Shown here one piece after another: positions 38,701 through 55,590 of a stretch of 64,000 nt of DNA; the stretch's first letter is position 1; each line of letters begins with the position of its first letter. Under the pieces are notes generated by a model. It ran no database searches and had not been told where the DNA came from. It was given only the letters and a program-made list of their open reading frames with translations. Made by a program: the position numbers and the translations under genes. The DNA lies in assembly GCF_015356825.1 (NCBI RefSeq), contig NZ_JAACYW010000008.1:1-64000 (forward strand). Direction: 5' to 3'. The DNA comes from Catenulispora rubra (lineage in GTDB: Bacteria > Actinomycetota > Actinomycetes > Streptomycetales > Catenulisporaceae).

Positions 38701-41346
38701 CGGCCGGGCAGCGGGTTCGACCGCGACGGCGCGGTGGTCACGGTGCGCGCGTCGGAGCCGGAGGACTACCGGGCGCTGGTGGCCGGCGGGCTGCCGGGGC
38801 GGATCGTGCACGCGTGGGCACTGGACGGGGAGGCGGCCAGGTCCGACCTGGCCGCCGCCGCGCTGGCCCAGGAGCACGGCTTCCTCAGCGTCCTGACACT
38901 GGTGCAGGCACTCGTCGCGGATGAGAAGAGCGCGGGCGTGCACCTCGATGTGGTGTCGGCCGGCGCCGAGGACGTGCTCGGCGGCGACCTGACGCGGCCG
39001 GAGCACGCGACGCTGGCCGGTATCTCCCGGGTGCTGCCGCTGGAGATGCCTGAGCGCACGGTTCGGCGGATCGACGCCGATCCGGTCGGCTCGGCTCGCT
39101 CGACCACCGAGCTGGTCGCCGAACTGCGGCGGCCGACCGGTCCGGAGACTGTGGTCCTGCGCGGCGGACGGCGCTGGGCCCTCGACTACGAACAGGTCGA
39201 AGTGCCGGACGCGCCGCAGAGTCAGGAAACTGAGACAGCCAAATCGCAGGCAGCTGTTTCACTGACCGCGACATCACCGGCCCTGGCCGAAGGCGCCCGC
39301 TGGCTGATCACCGGCGGCACCGGTGGCATCGGCATCACCCTGGCCGAGGACCTCGTCGGCCGGGCCCGGGCCCGCGTCGCGCTGCTGGCCCGCTCCCCGC
39401 TGCCGGATCGGGCCGCCTGGGACGACCACCTCGCCGTCTACGGGACCGCCGACCGGACCGGCCGCACCATCGCGGCCGTCCGCCGGATGGAAGCGCTCGG
39501 CGGCGAGGTCCTGGTGCTGGCCGGCGACGTCGCGGATCCGGCGGACCTGCGCCGGGTCCGCGAGCAGATCGTCGAGCGCTTCGGCGGGCTGGACGGCATC
39601 GTGCACGCGGCCGGCGTGGCCGGCGGCGGCATGCTGGAGATCAAGGAGCGCGACACCGCGGTGTCGGTGCTCGAACCCAAGATCTCCGGCACGCTCGCGC
39701 TGTTCCAGGCCTTCGGCGACCTCGACCTGGACACCGTGGCCCTGTGTTCCTCGGTCACCTCGGTGGCCGGCGGCTTCGGGCAGGTCGACTACTGCGCGGC
39801 CAACGCCTTCCTCGACGCCTACGCCCGCAGCGAGCACGGCTGGAAGGCCAAGGTCGTCTCCCTGAACTGGGGCGGCTGGCTGGAGGTCGGCATGGCGGTC
39901 GAGACCCCGCAGCCGGGTTCGGCGGCGACCGCCACCCCCACCGCCGCCGTCCGGCTCCCGGGCCGGGCCGTCGCGATGGACCACCCGGTGCTGACCGAAC
40001 GCGGCGCGGGCTGGGCCCGCGCCCTGGTGTCGGCGACGACGCACTGGGTCCTGGACGAGCACCGGATCGAGGGCGTCCCGGTCCTGCCGGGAACAGGCCA
40101 TCTGGAGTGCGCTCGGGCCGCCATCGGCGGAGACCCGGAACGCCCCGCCGATCGCGTGCTGGAGCTGCGCGACGTGGCCTTCGTCGAGCCCTTCGCGGTC
40201 CCGGACGGCACCCTCGCGGAGTATCGCGTGCAGTGGTCCGACGGCACGTTCCAAACGGTCAGCGTCTCCGGCGGCCGCACCCGGGTCCACGTCCGGGGCG
40301 CCTACGGCTGGATCGACCCGGGCCCGGCGCCCCGCCACGACCCGGCGGCGATGGCCGAGCGGTTCACGAAGGCCGACGCGGCGGACGCCGAGACCGAGGG
40401 CGGGCGAACCAGCATCCTGACGTTCGGTCCGCGGTGGGAGTCGCCGGCCGAGCACCGCGTCGGCGACGGCGAGGAACTGGCGCTGATCGCGGCGCCGGAG
40501 GCCGCCCTCGGCGACCTGTCCCGGTGGGACCTGCACCCGGCGCTGCTCGACGTCGCGACCTCGTTCGGCTCCTCCCGCGGCGAGGGCTCCTACCTGCCGC
40601 TCGGCTACGGAAGCCTGCTCGTGCGCGCTCCGCTGCCGGCCCGGTTCCACGCGCACATGACCTACCGCGGCGACGCCGGCACCGAGGTGCTGGCCTGCGA
40701 CGTGACGCTGTTCGACGAGACCGGCCGGGAACTGGCCGCGATCGGCGACTTCGTGCTGCGCCGCATCGACCCCGGCGCGGTCGCCGCCGACCTGGCCGCC
40801 GCCGGGCCCGCGACCCGCGTCGCGACGCAGAGCCCTGACACCGGCGGCGGCATCGCGCCCGCCGACGGCGCGGAGGCGTTCGCCCGCGTCCTGGCCACCG
40901 ACCTCGGGGCCCAGGTCGTCATCCACCCCCGGCCGGTCGCGGAGATCATCGCGCGGGTCCGGCAGGAGCGGCCCGAGACGATGGCCGACGGCGTCCTGGC
41001 CTCGGCGGTCGCCGACGGCTCGGACGGTGCGGCGCGCGCCCTGGACTCGGACGCGGCCGGCTACGTCGCCCCGCGCACCGAGGTGGAGCGAGCGCTGGCC
41101 GAGAGCTGGACGGACGTCCTGGGCGTGCCCCGGGTCGGGGTCGAGGACGACTTCTTCGAACTCGGCGGCAACTCCCTGATCGCGGTCCAGCTGGTCACCC
41201 AGATGCGCAAGGCGGTCGGCGTCCGGCTGCCGATGCGCAGCCTGTTCGAGACCCCGACCGTCGCCGGGCTCGCCGCCCGGGTGGAGCAGCTGCGGGCGGA
41301 CGAGGGCCCGGCGCCGACCACCATCCCGCGCATCCCGCGCGCCTGA
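35758..41346 (+). CDS. Type I polyketide synthase module KS-AT-KR-DH-ACP
   Basis: A 1862-residue single module. KS (about 25-455) has an intact triad: Cys201 in HTACSTS, His336 in EAHGTGT, His376 in KSNIGH. AT (about 560-870) has Ser659 in GHSIGE and HAFH at 757-760, the malonyl-CoA-type motif. KR has the NADPH loop GGTGGIG near 1184 and Tyr1345 in GQVDYCAAN. DH has His1435 in HRIEGVPVLP and Asp1598 in HPALLD. ACP has Ser1806 in GGNSL. It should add one malonyl unit, reduce it and dehydrate it to an enoyl group. The KR before DH order is opposite to most modular PKSs. ATG 35758 has GGAGG upstream and overlaps the LanB gene by 17 bp. The ACP looks PCP-like, suited to hand on to NRPS3. Confidence 0.93.
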   Translation: MPATVDAEDVSATDVNANDLDDFSEGVEPIAIVGMAARVPGADNIDTFWQNLVDGVESITFFSREELLAAGVDQDEIDDPGYVPAAPICDHMTDFDHDLFGMSPREAAIADPQHRMFLETAHSALEDGGYDPARYPGTIGVYAGTGADAYMWLNLKADPQLWSAIAGGLSIATSNQPDYVATSVSYKLNLRGPSMTVHTACSTSMVAIHLAAEALRNGECDMALAGGVCVELPYITGYQAVEGYTSPDGHCRPFEARAAGTLWGSGAGVVLLKRLDQALADGDHIRSVIRGEAVNNDGSAKVGFSAPSVEGQTEAVAQAVAVSGVDPRSIGYVEAHGTGTALGDPIEVAALTAAYGHGSAERGWCALGSVKSNIGHLSQAAGVVGVIKTTLALQHRLIPPTVNFLTPNPAIDFDDTPFHVVSNLTVWDGDGGGGPRRAGVSSFGIGGTNAHLILQEAPAAGTAGTAGTAGTAGRPADQPPRLLTLSARTAPALAAAVTRLADHLAANPGIDLDDVVHTLRVGRARHPQRAAVVAADAADAVVALRDQSRLLTARAEGTAPSVAFLFSGQGSQSAGVGAGLYRSEPVFAAAVDECCELLRPHLDIDIRDLICAEGEALPAAQDALRETRVTQPALFVLEYALAELWRSRGVRPAAMIGHSIGEYVAATMSGVFELPDALRLVAGRGALMQSVRPGAMLAVSLDEAELRDLLPPELSLAAVNGPRACVVAGQTEAVEAFAKQLAAGPTKVQTRMLRTSHAFHSAMMDPVVEQFAALVESVPRRAPQTPFLSNVTGDWITAEQAEDPGYWAGHLRGTVRFGDCVARLLSEGSWTLLECGPGRQLAGLARMQTDRTSPPLASLPGKPETEVVDFERTTGALWIAGVPVELPEVGRRIPLPTYPYQRVRHWIDPVPEAAGAHTGPSRPQRGGTAPISRWFAVPTRRQLPPDPRVADFDSALTFVAGPRGEALAAELRRRGVAVTEIRPGSGFDRDGAVVTVRASEPEDYRALVAGGLPGRIVHAWALDGEAARSDLAAAALAQEHGFLSVLTLVQALVADEKSAGVHLDVVSAGAEDVLGGDLTRPEHATLAGISRVLPLEMPERTVRRIDADPVGSARSTTELVAELRRPTGPETVVLRGGRRWALDYEQVEVPDAPQSQETETAKSQAAVSLTATSPALAEGARWLITGGTGGIGITLAEDLVGRARARVALLARSPLPDRAAWDDHLAVYGTADRTGRTIAAVRRMEALGGEVLVLAGDVADPADLRRVREQIVERFGGLDGIVHAAGVAGGGMLEIKERDTAVSVLEPKISGTLALFQAFGDLDLDTVALCSSVTSVAGGFGQVDYCAANAFLDAYARSEHGWKAKVVSLNWGGWLEVGMAVETPQPGSAATATPTAAVRLPGRAVAMDHPVLTERGAGWARALVSATTHWVLDEHRIEGVPVLPGTGHLECARAAIGGDPERPADRVLELRDVAFVEPFAVPDGTLAEYRVQWSDGTFQTVSVSGGRTRVHVRGAYGWIDPGPAPRHDPAAMAERFTKADAADAETEGGRTSILTFGPRWESPAEHRVGDGEELALIAAPEAALGDLSRWDLHPALLDVATSFGSSRGEGSYLPLGYGSLLVRAPLPARFHAHMTYRGDAGTEVLACDVTLFDETGRELAAIGDFVLRRIDPGAVAADLAAAGPATRVATQSPDTGGGIAPADGAEAFARVLATDLGAQVVIHPRPVAEIIARVRQERPETMADGVLASAVADGSDGAARALDSDAAGYVAPRTEVERALAESWTDVLGVPRVGVEDDFFELGGNSLIAVQLVTQMRKAVGVRLPMRSLFETPTVAGLAARVEQLRADEGPAPTTIPRIPRA

Positions 41347-41367
41347 GCCCTGAAGGAGGCAACCGAC

Positions 41368-41559
41368 ATGGACGACTACACGGTCGTGGTGAACGACGAG
41401 GAGCAGTATTCGATCTGGGCGGCCGGCCGCTCGCTGCCCGCGGGGTGGCGCGAGGCCGGATTCGCCGGCCCGAAGGAAGCGTGTCTGGCCCACATCGACG
41501 AGGTCTGGACCGACATGCGGCCGCTGAGCCTGCGCGAGGCGATGGCCGCCGATGACTGA
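41368..41559 (+). CDS. MbtH-family NRPS partner protein
   Basis: A 63-residue MbtH-like protein that binds A domains and makes them soluble and active. The family pattern is complete: [19 protein letters not shown] at 9-27, then [24 protein letters not shown]. It is slightly short at the C-terminus, but all signature Trp residues are there. A perfect GAAGGAGG ribosome site lies 8 bases before the ATG. It sits 21 bp after the PKS stop, and its end overlaps the ATP-grasp gene by 8 bp. It probably serves the A domains of NRPS3 and NRPS4, and perhaps NRPS1 and NRPS2. Confidence 0.96.
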   Translation: MDDYTVVVNDEEQYSIWAAGRSLPAGWREAGFAGPKEACLAHIDEVWTDMRPLSLREAMAADD

Positions 41560-42922
41560 GTCCGACTGGGCCCCGGGCGGATCGGCGTGGCAGACCGCCG
41601 TCGTCATCCTCCGCGAGGCCGGGATCGCCTGGATCCCGCCGTTCGCGGACGCGATCCGGGCCTGCGGCGGCCGCCCGGTGCTGCTGACCGGCGCCCTGAC
41701 CGACGCCGAGCAGACCGCGCTGGCCGCGCTGGTGGACCGGATCGTGACCGTCGCAGACCCCTACGACGTCGAGGAGTCCGCCGCGGCGATCACCGCCGCG
41801 TGCGGCCCGGGCACCCCGCCGACCGGCGTCATCACCTGGTCCGACGCGGCCATCGTGACCGCCGCGCAGACCGCCGCGGCCCTGGGTGTGGCGCGCACCG
41901 ATCCCAAGGTGCTGGAGCTGGCCCGGAACAAGTACGCGGTGCGGCGTGCGCTGCGCGAGGCCGGCCTGCCGACGCCCGGCTTCGCCCTGATCTCCAGCGC
42001 CGACCAGGCCGAGGAGGTAGCGCACGAAGTGGGGCTGCCGGCCATCGTCAAGCCGGTCAACGGCTCCGGCAGTCACATGGTGCGCTGCGTGAACTCGGCC
42101 GCCGAACTGGCCGCCGCCTACGAAGAACTCGCCGCGCGGATCCCCGCGGGCCAGCTGGCCGGCAACTACAAACTCGCGCTCGGCTCGATCGATCCGGCCC
42201 GGCAGTTCCTGGTCGAGGGCCGGCTGCGGGGACCGGAGGCCAGCGTGGACGTGGTGATCCGGGACGGCGTCGTCGAGGACTTCGGGCTCATCGGGAAGTT
42301 CCTGATGGACGACAAGTTCTTCGAGCTCGGCCTGGTGAAGCCGCCGCTGGACCTGGCCGAGGACCGCACCGGGCCGATGGTGGCGGCCGCCTGCGCCGCC
42401 GCCACGGCGCTGGGCCTGGACCAGACCGTCGCGCACATCGAAGTCATGGACGACGAGGCGCTCGGGCCGGTCGTCGTGGAGGTGAACCCGGGCCGGCCCG
42501 GCGGCGCGCTGGTCGGCCAGATGATCTCGCTGACCACCGGCGTGCACATGGCCGAGGAGGCGGTCGCGGCGGCCACCGGGCTGCCGCGCCCGGAGCGCCG
42601 CGACCCGCTGCTGCCGATCCCGATCGCGCTGTGCATGTTCTACCCGACCGGCTCGGGCCGCCTGACGGCGCTGCACGGCGTCGCGGACCTCGAAGCCCAC
42701 CCGGACGTGCTGGCGGTGGTCACCACGGTGGCGCCCGGCGACGTGCTCAGCGACGAGTACGAGATCTTCGCGGTGAACGCCCTGGTCGCCGGTTACGCCG
42801 ACCATGAGGACCTGGTCGAGGTCTACCACGAGGGCCGGAACCTGCTCCGCTTCGAGTTCGAGCCGGTGTCTGAACCGGTGTCCGAGCCCGAGCCGGTGAT
42901 AGCTGGGGTGTGCGATGTCTGA
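41552..42922 (+). CDS. ATP-grasp ligase
   Basis: A 456-residue ATP-grasp carboxylate-amine ligase. ATP-binding segments are seen in order: [17 protein letters not shown] near 129-145, [17 protein letters not shown] near 164-180 with the ATP-binding Lys, [16 protein letters not shown], and the metal-binding [15 protein letters not shown] near 310. The order and length resemble BacD-type L-amino acid ligases and related dipeptide or amide synthetases of natural-product clusters. It would activate a carboxylate as an acyl phosphate and join it to an amine, giving the cluster a thiolase-free amide bond. The C-terminus is a [11 protein letters not shown] duplication. It overlaps the MbtH gene by 8 bp, and its stop codon is inside the 16-bp repeat that also gives the next start. 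Confidence 0.9.
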   Translation: MTESDWAPGGSAWQTAVVILREAGIAWIPPFADAIRACGGRPVLLTGALTDAEQTALAALVDRIVTVADPYDVEESAAAITAACGPGTPPTGVITWSDAAIVTAAQTAAALGVARTDPKVLELARNKYAVRRALREAGLPTPGFALISSADQAEEVAHEVGLPAIVKPVNGSGSHMVRCVNSAAELAAAYEELAARIPAGQLAGNYKLALGSIDPARQFLVEGRLRGPEASVDVVIRDGVVEDFGLIGKFLMDDKFFELGLVKPPLDLAEDRTGPMVAAACAAATALGLDQTVAHIEVMDDEALGPVVVEVNPGRPGGALVGQMISLTTGVHMAEEAVAAATGLPRPERRDPLLPIPIALCMFYPTGSGRLTALHGVADLEAHPDVLAVVTTVAPGDVLSDEYEIFAVNALVAGYADHEDLVEVYHEGRNLLRFEFEPVSEPVSEPEPVIAGVCDV

Positions 42923-42946
42923 GGTGTGCAATGTCTGAGGTGTGCG

Positions 42947-42960
<14 letters not shown>
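42907..42960 (+). repeat. 16-bp tandem repeat holding a stop and a start codon
   Basis: GGTGTGCGATGTCTGA occurs at 42907-42922, 42923-42938 (one base changed, CAATG for CGATG) and 42939-42954, with a partial fourth copy. The first copy ends with the ATP-grasp stop TGA. The ATG in each copy (42915, 42931, 42947) lies in a different reading frame because 16 is not a multiple of 3; only 42947 starts NRPS3. Confidence 0.93.
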
Positions 42961-46111
<3,151 letters not shown>

Positions 46112-46117
46112 GACGTC

Positions 46118-51754
<5,637 letters not shown>

Positions 51755-51882
51755 GCGTCGGCCACGAGACGACTCCTCCGGCAGACTCCTACGCCTGGCC
51801 TGAGCGCCGATCGGGTTTTCCGCGGGGCCGGTCCGTCAGACACCTGTGGCGGTACACGGCCTGGGATGAGGAGGACACCGCA

Positions 51883-52404
51883 ATGGAGAACGCCATGAAC
51901 GCGCTGGCGGCCCAGCAGCTCAACCGGATCAAGGTGCTCTGCGACGGCCTGGGGCTCAAGTACCTCGAACTCCCCGACTTCGTCATGGGGGTCGGGATGG
52001 TCGTCGGTTTCGGCGAGACCGAGTACGCCTTGCTGTCGATCATGGCGGGGCAGGAGAACCGGATCATGGTCTCCGGCGGGATCGTCAAGGACATCAACCA
52101 CGACGACATCAACCACGACCGCCTCGCGGCGCTGGAGGCAGCTAACTCGTTCACCCGCGACAACACCTTCTTCCCGGTGTATTTCCACGACGCCGAGGCG
52201 GGATGGTCGCTGATCCTGCACCAGACGCACCTGTTGGAAGCGATGCTGGCCGCTCCCGACTACTTCTCGTTGATCGTGCGCACGGTACCCCAGATGGTCA
52301 CCGAGTACCGGCGCCAGTTGGCCGAGAAGGGCACCGTAATCGGTACCGCGTGGCGCTGGACCCCGGAGGATCACAACCTGCTGCTCATCAAGAGCATCCT
52401 CTGA
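51883..52404 (+). CDS. Hypothetical protein, YbjN/secretion-chaperone-like
   Basis: A 173-residue soluble protein with no signal peptide. The alternating strand and helix pattern (LNRIKVLCDGLGLKYLELPDF, EYALLSIMAGQENRIMVSGG, ALEAANSFTRDNTFFPVYFH) resembles the YbjN / type III secretion chaperone fold found in many actinomycete hypothetical proteins, often in small regulatory or housekeeping loci. IKDINHDDINHDRL contains a short internal duplication. ATG 51883 has a strong GAGGAGG site 7 bases upstream. It lies 128 bp downstream of NRPS4 on the same strand, so it could be the last gene of the cluster or an unrelated neighbour. Function unknown. Confidence 0.6.
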   Translation: MENAMNALAAQQLNRIKVLCDGLGLKYLELPDFVMGVGMVVGFGETEYALLSIMAGQENRIMVSGGIVKDINHDDINHDRLAALEAANSFTRDNTFFPVYFHDAEAGWSLILHQTHLLEAMLAAPDYFSLIVRTVPQMVTEYRRQLAEKGTVIGTAWRWTPEDHNLLLIKSIL

Positions 52405-52522
52405 CGGCGACATGCGCGGACGGCGCTCGGACCCCAAGCCAGCTTGGAGAGCGTCATGCGGCACTACATAGCAGAACCCTGCGATAGAGTGGCAGCGAGT
52501 CTGAGGAGCGGAGCAGGGCGAC

Positions 52523-53155
52523 ATGACTGAAGGCCGGTGGGTCGCCGTCGGTGCGATCGCCGCACTCGTCGGCGCCGTCGCGGCACTCGCGACGTGGCTG
52601 TGGCCGAACACCGTCCAGCCGGTCGCGAGCGGCACGGGATCGGTGGCGCCGTCGTCCGGCAAGGCGGGCGCAGGCGGCGCAGCCCCGCCGGCGGCCGGCA
52701 ACTCCAGCCACTCGAGCATCGCCTCGACACCGGCGGCGTTGTACACCAACCGCGCGCTGACCATCGACATCAGCGGCGGGTGCATGTACGGGCTGTCAGC
52801 CCTCAACCTCGACAAGCCGAGCGTCCACGTCGGACTGGCCGACCAAAGCGATCTGCTCTACAACTGCGGCGACACGATAAACGGACCGCTGCTGGCCTAC
52901 TTCTCGCCCAACTACAACAACGAGTTCGCGGCCGCACCGGCACACCCGTCCGCCGCATCCTGCACCCTGGCGATCCAGTCGGCCCCGCTTCAGCAGATGA
53001 CCATCGATGCCGCCCCGCCCGGGACCGCCTGGTGCGTCATCACGGCGACCGGCCGAATCGCCTGGGTCCGGCTGGATTCCGAGAGCGGCAGAGACGGGCC
53101 CAACTATCAGAAGATGACGTTCACGGCGACCGAGTGGCCCGCGCCGTCGTCGTGA
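52523..53155 (+). CDS. Membrane-anchored hypothetical protein
   Basis: A 210-residue protein with a single N-terminal transmembrane helix (about residues 5-27, VAVGAIAALVGAVAALATWLW) acting as a signal anchor. A Gly/Ala/Ser-rich spacer follows (35-70) and then an extracytoplasmic domain of about 135 residues. That domain has four Cys (GGCMYG, YNCGD, ASCTL, AWCVI), enough for two disulfides, and beta-rich segments. The end KMTFTATEW resembles the last strand of small beta-sandwich domains seen in actinomycete proteins that follow a Ser/Thr kinase or a membrane anchor. No named family can be given. The start ATG has GGAGC and GCAGGG upstream. It precedes the PQQ-propeller fragment by 10 bp. Confidence 0.65.
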   Translation: MTEGRWVAVGAIAALVGAVAALATWLWPNTVQPVASGTGSVAPSSGKAGAGGAAPPAAGNSSHSSIASTPAALYTNRALTIDISGGCMYGLSALNLDKPSVHVGLADQSDLLYNCGDTINGPLLAYFSPNYNNEFAAAPAHPSAASCTLAIQSAPLQQMTIDAAPPGTAWCVITATGRIAWVRLDSESGRDGPNYQKMTFTATEWPAPSS

Positions 53156-53165
53156 TGCACCCTGA

Positions 53166-53450
53166 GTGAGCGCGACCTCCATGGCCGGAAACTACGGCAG
53201 CTTCTACCTCAACCCGGCCGGATTCAACGCCGCGACCGGCGCCAAGCTCTGGGAACGCACCGACTTCCTCCTCCAGGACTCGACCGTCGTGACCGCAGGC
53301 GGCGAGGCCTTCATGAACGTCGCCTACCGACTCAACCGCGACACCGAGAAATACGCGATCGCCTGCGTGGACGCCACGACCGGAACGACCAAGTGGCTCG
53401 CGGACGTGAGAGCCAAGCGGTCGCCGGTACTCGCCACTTCCCCCGGCTGA
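53166..53450 (+). pseudogene. PQQ-like beta-propeller fragment
   Basis: A 94-residue open frame with two PQQ/WD40-like propeller blades: FNAATGAKLWERTDF and CVDATTGTTKWLADV follow the DxxTGxxxW pattern. A full outer-membrane or membrane-anchored PQQ propeller has about seven blades and more than 300 residues, so this is most likely the remnant of a larger gene. The start (GTG 53166) has no convincing ribosome site. A short hairpin follows. The piece may be the leftover of a kinase or propeller gene that once stood next to the anchored protein. Confidence 0.6.
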
Positions 53451-53460
53451 CACGACCCAT

Positions 53461-53491
53461 GGCCTCCAGAACACAGGCGGGTCTGGAGGCC
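53461..53491. terminator. Hairpin between convergent genes
   Basis: A perfect 10-bp stem (GGCCTCCAGA at 53461-53470 with its complement at 53482-53491) and an 11-nt loop lie between the propeller fragment and the stop of the SMP-30-like gene. Confidence 0.65.
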
Positions 53492-53517
53492 GTCTCGCTG
53501 AATCAGTGCTTAGCGAA

Positions 53518-54498
53518 TCACCGCAACGGCAGGTCCTCGACAGTGAAGACCGGGCTCCTGAGCGGGTTGCCATAAAGGAAGGCGTCCAACTGCGAGTTGG
53601 TCACCAGCAACCGATCCCCGCTGACCGCGATCCCGGTGGTGGTGTCGGCTCCCGGGTAGGTACGTTCGGCCACGACCGCGCCCCGGGTGTCGTGGTGCGA
53701 CAGCCGCACCACGGTGACCTCGTTGTTCACGGAACGCGCGATGTAGAGGGTGTTCCCGCGCAGCACCATGCCGTCGTCACTGGGCAGCGCCGGGACGTCG
53801 ATCTTCCGAACCGTGCCGTCGGCCAGGGTGAGCCGGTAGAGCGCCCCGCTGTACCAGTACCCGATGATCAGGGACTTGCCATCCGGCGTCGCGACGATGC
53901 CGTTGCCATTGGACTGCCCGGCCACGTAGTCCGGCAGCCGGTAGGCAACCTGCAACGTCCGCTGCGGCGCACGCCCCGCCGCCGAGGCCCGGACTTCGGC
54001 AGCCGGTATCCGGTAGACCACGGCGCGCAGGGAATCGGTGATGTAGACGTCGCCGTTCGGGGTGATCGCCTCGTCGTTGACGAGGGTCTTCTCGCCGGTG
54101 TCAGGAACAGTGTAGGAGGCGACGAGCTTGCCGGCCTTGGTGTAGACGAAGAAACGTCCGGTGAAGGCGCCAGCGAGCAGCAGCCGGTCGCCGACGACCT
54201 TGACGCCGGTCACTTCAGTGCGACCGTCCTGGCCCGCCGGCAGGAAGGGCTCCAGCGTCTTCACTCCCAGCCGCCCGCGGTAGACCGTGCCGTCCTCGAT
54301 GCTGCCGGTGTAGATGTGGTCGCCGTCGGTCGCGATGCTTTCCGGGAAGGCGTTCTCGCCGTGGATGGTGAGCGTGTAAGCACCCTGCTGATGACTCCGG
54401 GACGTCGCGGCCGTGGTCGTAGCAGTGGCCGGAACCGTGACGGCGGCCAGGGCGGCGGTGGTCGCGGCGAGGGTGACCAGCGTGCGTCGCATCATCAC
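53518..54498 (-). CDS. Secreted SMP-30/gluconolactonase-like beta-propeller
   Basis: A 326-residue exported protein with a signal peptide (about residues 1-27, ending PATATTTAA or nearby) and a six-bladed propeller of the SMP-30/gluconolactonase/LRE-like class. Conserved features are ENAFPESIATDGDHIYTGSI near 48, then VNDEAITPNGDVYITDS near 142 and SNGNGIVATPDGKSLIIGY near 197, with the Asn and Asp residues that bind the metal in the family. Members are lactonases or ligand-binding proteins; the substrate is unknown. The start ATG 54498 overlaps the stop of the NmrA-like gene as ATGA, so the two form an operon. Confidence 0.85.
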   Translation of the reverse strand: MMMRRTLVTLAATTAALAAVTVPATATTTAATSRSHQQGAYTLTIHGENAFPESIATDGDHIYTGSIEDGTVYRGRLGVKTLEPFLPAGQDGRTEVTGVKVVGDRLLLAGAFTGRFFVYTKAGKLVASYTVPDTGEKTLVNDEAITPNGDVYITDSLRAVVYRIPAAEVRASAAGRAPQRTLQVAYRLPDYVAGQSNGNGIVATPDGKSLIIGYWYSGALYRLTLADGTVRKIDVPALPSDDGMVLRGNTLYIARSVNNEVTVVRLSHHDTRGAVVAERTYPGADTTTGIAVSGDRLLVTNSQLDAFLYGNPLRSPVFTVEDLPLR

Positions 54499-55355
54499 CG
54501 CACCGCCTCGGCGATCGCGGCGGCCAGGGAGGTCGTGGGCCGGCCGATCAGGCGGCTCAGGTCGCCGGAGTCGCTGAACATCTCGCCGCGGCCCAGGCCG
54601 AGGTCGGCGTCGGCGAGCACGTGCGCGAGATCGGCCGGTATGCCCGCGCCGACCAGCGTCTTCGCGAACTCCTCTACCGGCAGGTCGGTATACGCGATCG
54701 GCTGGCCGAGGACGACGGAGACCGTCGAGGCGAGCTCGGGCAGGCTGAACGCCTCGTCGCCGCCGAGCTCGTACACCTTGCCTGCATGGCCTTCGGTGGT
54801 CAGCACGACCGCGGCGGCCTCGGCGTAGTCGGCGCGGGACGCGGCGCTGATCCGGCCCTGGCCCACAGCCCCGATGAAGGCGCCGTGCTGGAGGACCGCC
54901 GGCAACTGGGAGGTGTAGTTCTCCAGGTACCAGCTGTTGCGCAGCACCACACTGGGAATCGCCTGCTCGCGCAAGTACTCCTCGGTCTCGCGGTGCGTGG
55001 CGCCGATGATCGTGGCGGCCGAGTCGGCGCGCGTCGTGCTCGTGTACGCCACCAGCGAGACGCCCGCGGCCTGTGCGGCGTCGACGGCCCGCCGGTGATT
55101 GGCCAGGCGTTCCGCCACGGGGACGGAGGCCGAGATCAGCAGCAGCTTCTCGGCCCCGGCGAAGGCCGCCGAAAGGCTCTCCGGGTCGGCGAAGTCGGCC
55201 CGCCGCACCACGACTCCGCGATCGGCCAGATCCTTGATCCCGGCGACCTCCCGCCCGGTCGCGATGATCCGCGAGGCCGGCACCCCGCGCCGCAGCAACG
55301 CCTCGACGGCGAGCCGGCCCAGCTGTCCCGTGGCTCCGGTGACGACGACTGACAT
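54495..55355 (-). CDS. NmrA/QorB-like NAD(P)H-binding reductase
   Basis: A 286-residue atypical short-chain dehydrogenase of the NmrA-like / NAD(P)H:quinone oxidoreductase type 2 (QorB) group. It has SVVVTGATGQLGRLAVEALL at 2-21, the NADP-binding loop GxxGxxG, IIATGREV, and VAYTSTTRAD near 110 with substitution of the SDR Tyr-Lys pair typical of QorB. NSWYLENY near 145 is a family hallmark. ATG 55355 is chosen because AAGAGGAACGG lies just before it; a GTG-type extension to 55394 has no support. It is followed by the SMP-30-like gene. The upstream DNA has the direct repeats expected for an HxlR-type regulator site, but the usual divergent HxlR gene is missing and is replaced by the LuxR-type remnant. 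Confidence 0.9.
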   Translation of the reverse strand: MSVVVTGATGQLGRLAVEALLRRGVPASRIIATGREVAGIKDLADRGVVVRRADFADPESLSAAFAGAEKLLLISASVPVAERLANHRRAVDAAQAAGVSLVAYTSTTRADSAATIIGATHRETEEYLREQAIPSVVLRNSWYLENYTSQLPAVLQHGAFIGAVGQGRISAASRADYAEAAAVVLTTEGHAGKVYELGGDEAFSLPELASTVSVVLGQPIAYTDLPVEEFAKTLVGAGIPADLAHVLADADLGLGRGEMFSDSGDLSRLIGRPTTSLAAAIAEAVR

Positions 55356-55429
55356 GGACCCGTTCCTCTTTTCCGCCGCGGCCTCCCGCGGCACGCCTTC
55401 ATGCTGACCTGCGGACTAACCGCTGGGAA

Positions 55430-55456
55430 GTAGCCACTTTTTGGTAAGGTAGCCAC
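55430..55456. promoter_or_regulatory. Direct repeat upstream of the NmrA operon
   Basis: GTAGCCAC occurs at 55430-55437 and again at 55449-55456, a 19-bp period that spans nearly two helical turns, in a stretch with TTTTTGG between. This is where an HxlR-like regulator would bind in similar loci. Confidence 0.5.
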
Positions 55457-55590
55457 CCGGCGGAAAGAAAACAGGTGGGTGCGATGCCGTCCGCGACGAT
55501 CGTGACGCAGGCAACATCGACCTCCGCCGCGGCCACGGAGAGATCCGGCGGCACCGCGCTTCTCAACGGTGTTGATCCCCGGCCCCTCGC

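Noticed and set aside
33258-41559. A classic lanthipeptide cluster
   Set aside because: There is no precursor peptide, no LanC cyclase and no elimination domain. The small gene at 41368 is MbtH, not a precursor.
54621-55352. A plus-strand frame of 243 codons opposite the NmrA-like gene
   Set aside because: It is an antisense shadow of a well-conserved reductase, with no family features.
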